Part shown: piece after piece, positions 62,746 to 64,000 of the stretch
Numbering within the stretch: position 1 is the first letter of the stretch
Layout: the number at the start of each line of letters is the position of its first letter
NCBI RefSeq assembly: GCF_032362555.1
Contig: NC_083515.1
Span: 4,933,001-4,997,000 of the forward strand
Reading direction: 5' to 3'
Source: Amyelois transitella
Lineage: Eukaryota; Arthropoda; Insecta; Lepidoptera; Pyralidae
Length of the DNA: 64,000 bases
Notes under the pieces: model-generated
What the model was told of the DNA's origin: nothing
The model's input: only the letters and a program-made list of their open reading frames with translations
The model's database searches: none
Position numbers and translations under genes: made by a program

Positions 62746-63009
62746 GTGCCGTGTGGTTCCCGGCAGTGCCGTGTGGTTCCTGGCACCAATAAGAAAAAGA
62801 ATAGGACCACTCCGGATGTCGTAAAAGGCGACTAAGGGAAAGGCTTACAAACTTGGGATTCTTTTTTAGGCTAGCAAACTGTCACTATTTGAATCTCAAT
62901 TCTATCATTAAGCCAAATAGCTGAACGTAGCCATTCGGTCTTTTTTTTTTAAGACTGTCGGCTCTGTCTACCCCGCAAGGGATATAGACGTGATTATATG
63001 TATGTATGT
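62746..63009 (+). mobile_element. TATG-tailed retroposon with doubled head
   Basis: The most complete copy. The head GTGCCGTGTGGTTCCCGGCA appears twice in a row (62746-62765 and, with one change, 62766-62785). The body follows with ATGTCGTAAAAGGCGACTAA, CTGAACGTAGCCATTCGGTC, GGATATAGACGTGATTATAT and GTATGTATG. There is no coding capacity. Confidence 0.88.
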
Positions 63010-63039
63010 GATTGAAGTAAATGAAATGTAGGGATTGTG

Positions 63040-63098
63040 ACAGGCGGAAAGATGTAGTCGCTGCCTTAGCCGTCGGCAGAGAGGCGTCATTTTTTACA
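63040..63098 (+). mobile_element. LINE tail fragment
   Basis: AGGCGGAAAGATGTAGTCGC, TGCCTTAGCCGTCGGCAGAG and AGGCGTCATTTTTTACATA resemble the LINE 3' end. It lies directly between the short retroposon and the next repeat. Confidence 0.6.
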
Positions 63099-63100
63099 TA

Positions 63101-63378
63101 TACTAGCGACCCGCCCCGGCTTCGCACGGGTGCAAAATTCGGAAAAATATCAATATGTTTATTTATCAAAATAGGATTTTACGACACCACATTAGAAACC
63201 CTGAAAATAACAGTATTTCTCCATTATTTAATAGATGTTATTATACATAAAAACCTTCCTCTTGAATCACTCTACCTGTTACAAAAAACCGCACTAAAAT
63301 CCGTTGCGTAATTTTAAAGATTTAAACATACAGACAAACAGACTAAAATAGCGACTTTGTTTTATACTATGTAGTGAT
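63101..63378 (+). repeat. Interspersed repeat with GCGACCCGCCCCGGCTTCGC head
   Basis: Second copy of the family at 3474-3664, with about 95 extra internal bases (63150-63245). The ends match closely. Confidence 0.85.
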
Positions 63379-64000
63379 GAATGATTCCTTTTTTTGTTGA
63401 AACAATTTTAGGCAATACCTATAAAATTATAAAAAACGTAAAAAACGCATAAAATATACATAATATTTTTTTTATAAGCTGTTTGTAAATTTTTGTTGAA
63501 TTATAACACATGGTTGGTACGTAAGAATTTTAAAATTAATTAGACTTTTAATTGCTGAAATTTATTCAGATCAACGTCAGTTTAATTCGAAATTTGTTTT
63601 CCAGTACGTATTCGGAAAATGTTAATTTATTTTTACACTTTCCACCGTCTAAGGAAATACATAAACAGCAGTAATTACAAATGTCGCCATTTTGTGCGAT
63701 ATTGTCTTGACATATAAATATTATGCGGAATGTGTCCATAATATTTCCCAGTGAGAAGGTCGCTGCTTTACGACCACTCTTCCAGAATAACGGCGCGATA
63801 TTCATACAATAGAAATTTATATCAATAGCTTTTCGTTTTATGTGCCAATATTGTTTTGATACATTCGTTTATTGGCGTTAGTTAATCTATTGCTACAATT
63901 TGGCACCACGGTTATAAAATAATTCTATTTGGACGAATGAATTTTTGATATTATAACTTCTGAATAGAGCGTATTTTTATCAGTGCGTTATAAATTTGTT
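63379..64000. other. GT92 intron 4, start
   Basis: AT-rich. I see no exon; the next GT92 exon must lie beyond the window. A short minus-strand open frame at 63566-63805 has no recognisable domain. Confidence 0.35.

Overview
The window is nuclear DNA of an insect, almost certainly a moth (Lepidoptera). The evidence is AT-rich intergenic DNA, spliced genes with GT..AG introns, six animal housekeeping genes, and interspersed repeats of kinds I know from lepidopteran genomes (retroposons ending in TATG repeats, and a short repeat opening with GCGACCCGCCCCGGCTTCGC). There are no operons, CRISPR arrays or other bacterial features.

I rebuilt six protein genes exon by exon. In every case the splice phases agree and the summed exons (for the last gene, those inside the window) are a multiple of three. 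In order: (1) INPP5E-type inositol polyphosphate 5-phosphatase, plus strand, 950-7722, 639 aa, ending in a CaaX box. (2) A membrane-anchored AttH-like protein of unknown role, minus strand, 14411-19142, 406 aa. (3) PSMD12/Rpn5 of the 26S proteasome lid, minus strand, 20864-25645, 450 aa. (4) MARF1-like RNA-binding protein with NYN, RRM and several LOTUS domains, plus strand, 27581-46789, 20 coding exons, 1253 aa. (5) NDUFB10 of respiratory complex I, minus strand, 49818-51936, 159 aa. (6) The 5' part of a glycosyltransferase family 92 type II membrane protein, plus strand, 53924 to beyond the window end. PSMD12/MARF1 and NDUFB10/GT92 are divergent pairs. MARF1 and NDUFB10 converge, with likely poly(A) signals only 22 bp apart. 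The genes are functionally unrelated, so this is an ordinary eukaryotic gene neighbourhood.

The most unusual object is in MARF1. A 97-bp minisatellite of 19 nearly identical units (41342-43184) starts inside coding exon 16 and runs into the next intron. Every unit carries the last 62 nt of the exon, a copy of the 5' splice site and a CACACAG acceptor-like end. A 7-bp microhomology at the two edges explains how it could have arisen.

The rest of the non-coding DNA is rich in transposons. There is a 5'-truncated LINE with an intact reverse-transcriptase frame in the last MARF1 intron (44491-46651), whose frame is by chance open with the preceding MARF1 exon. A second copy of the same LINE (30934-32360) is split by a 1057-bp MULE-like DNA transposon with 111-bp identical inverted repeats and an 8-bp target duplication. 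There are many copies of a short retroposon whose tail matches the LINE tail, some inverted-repeat MITEs, and several near-perfect palindromes.
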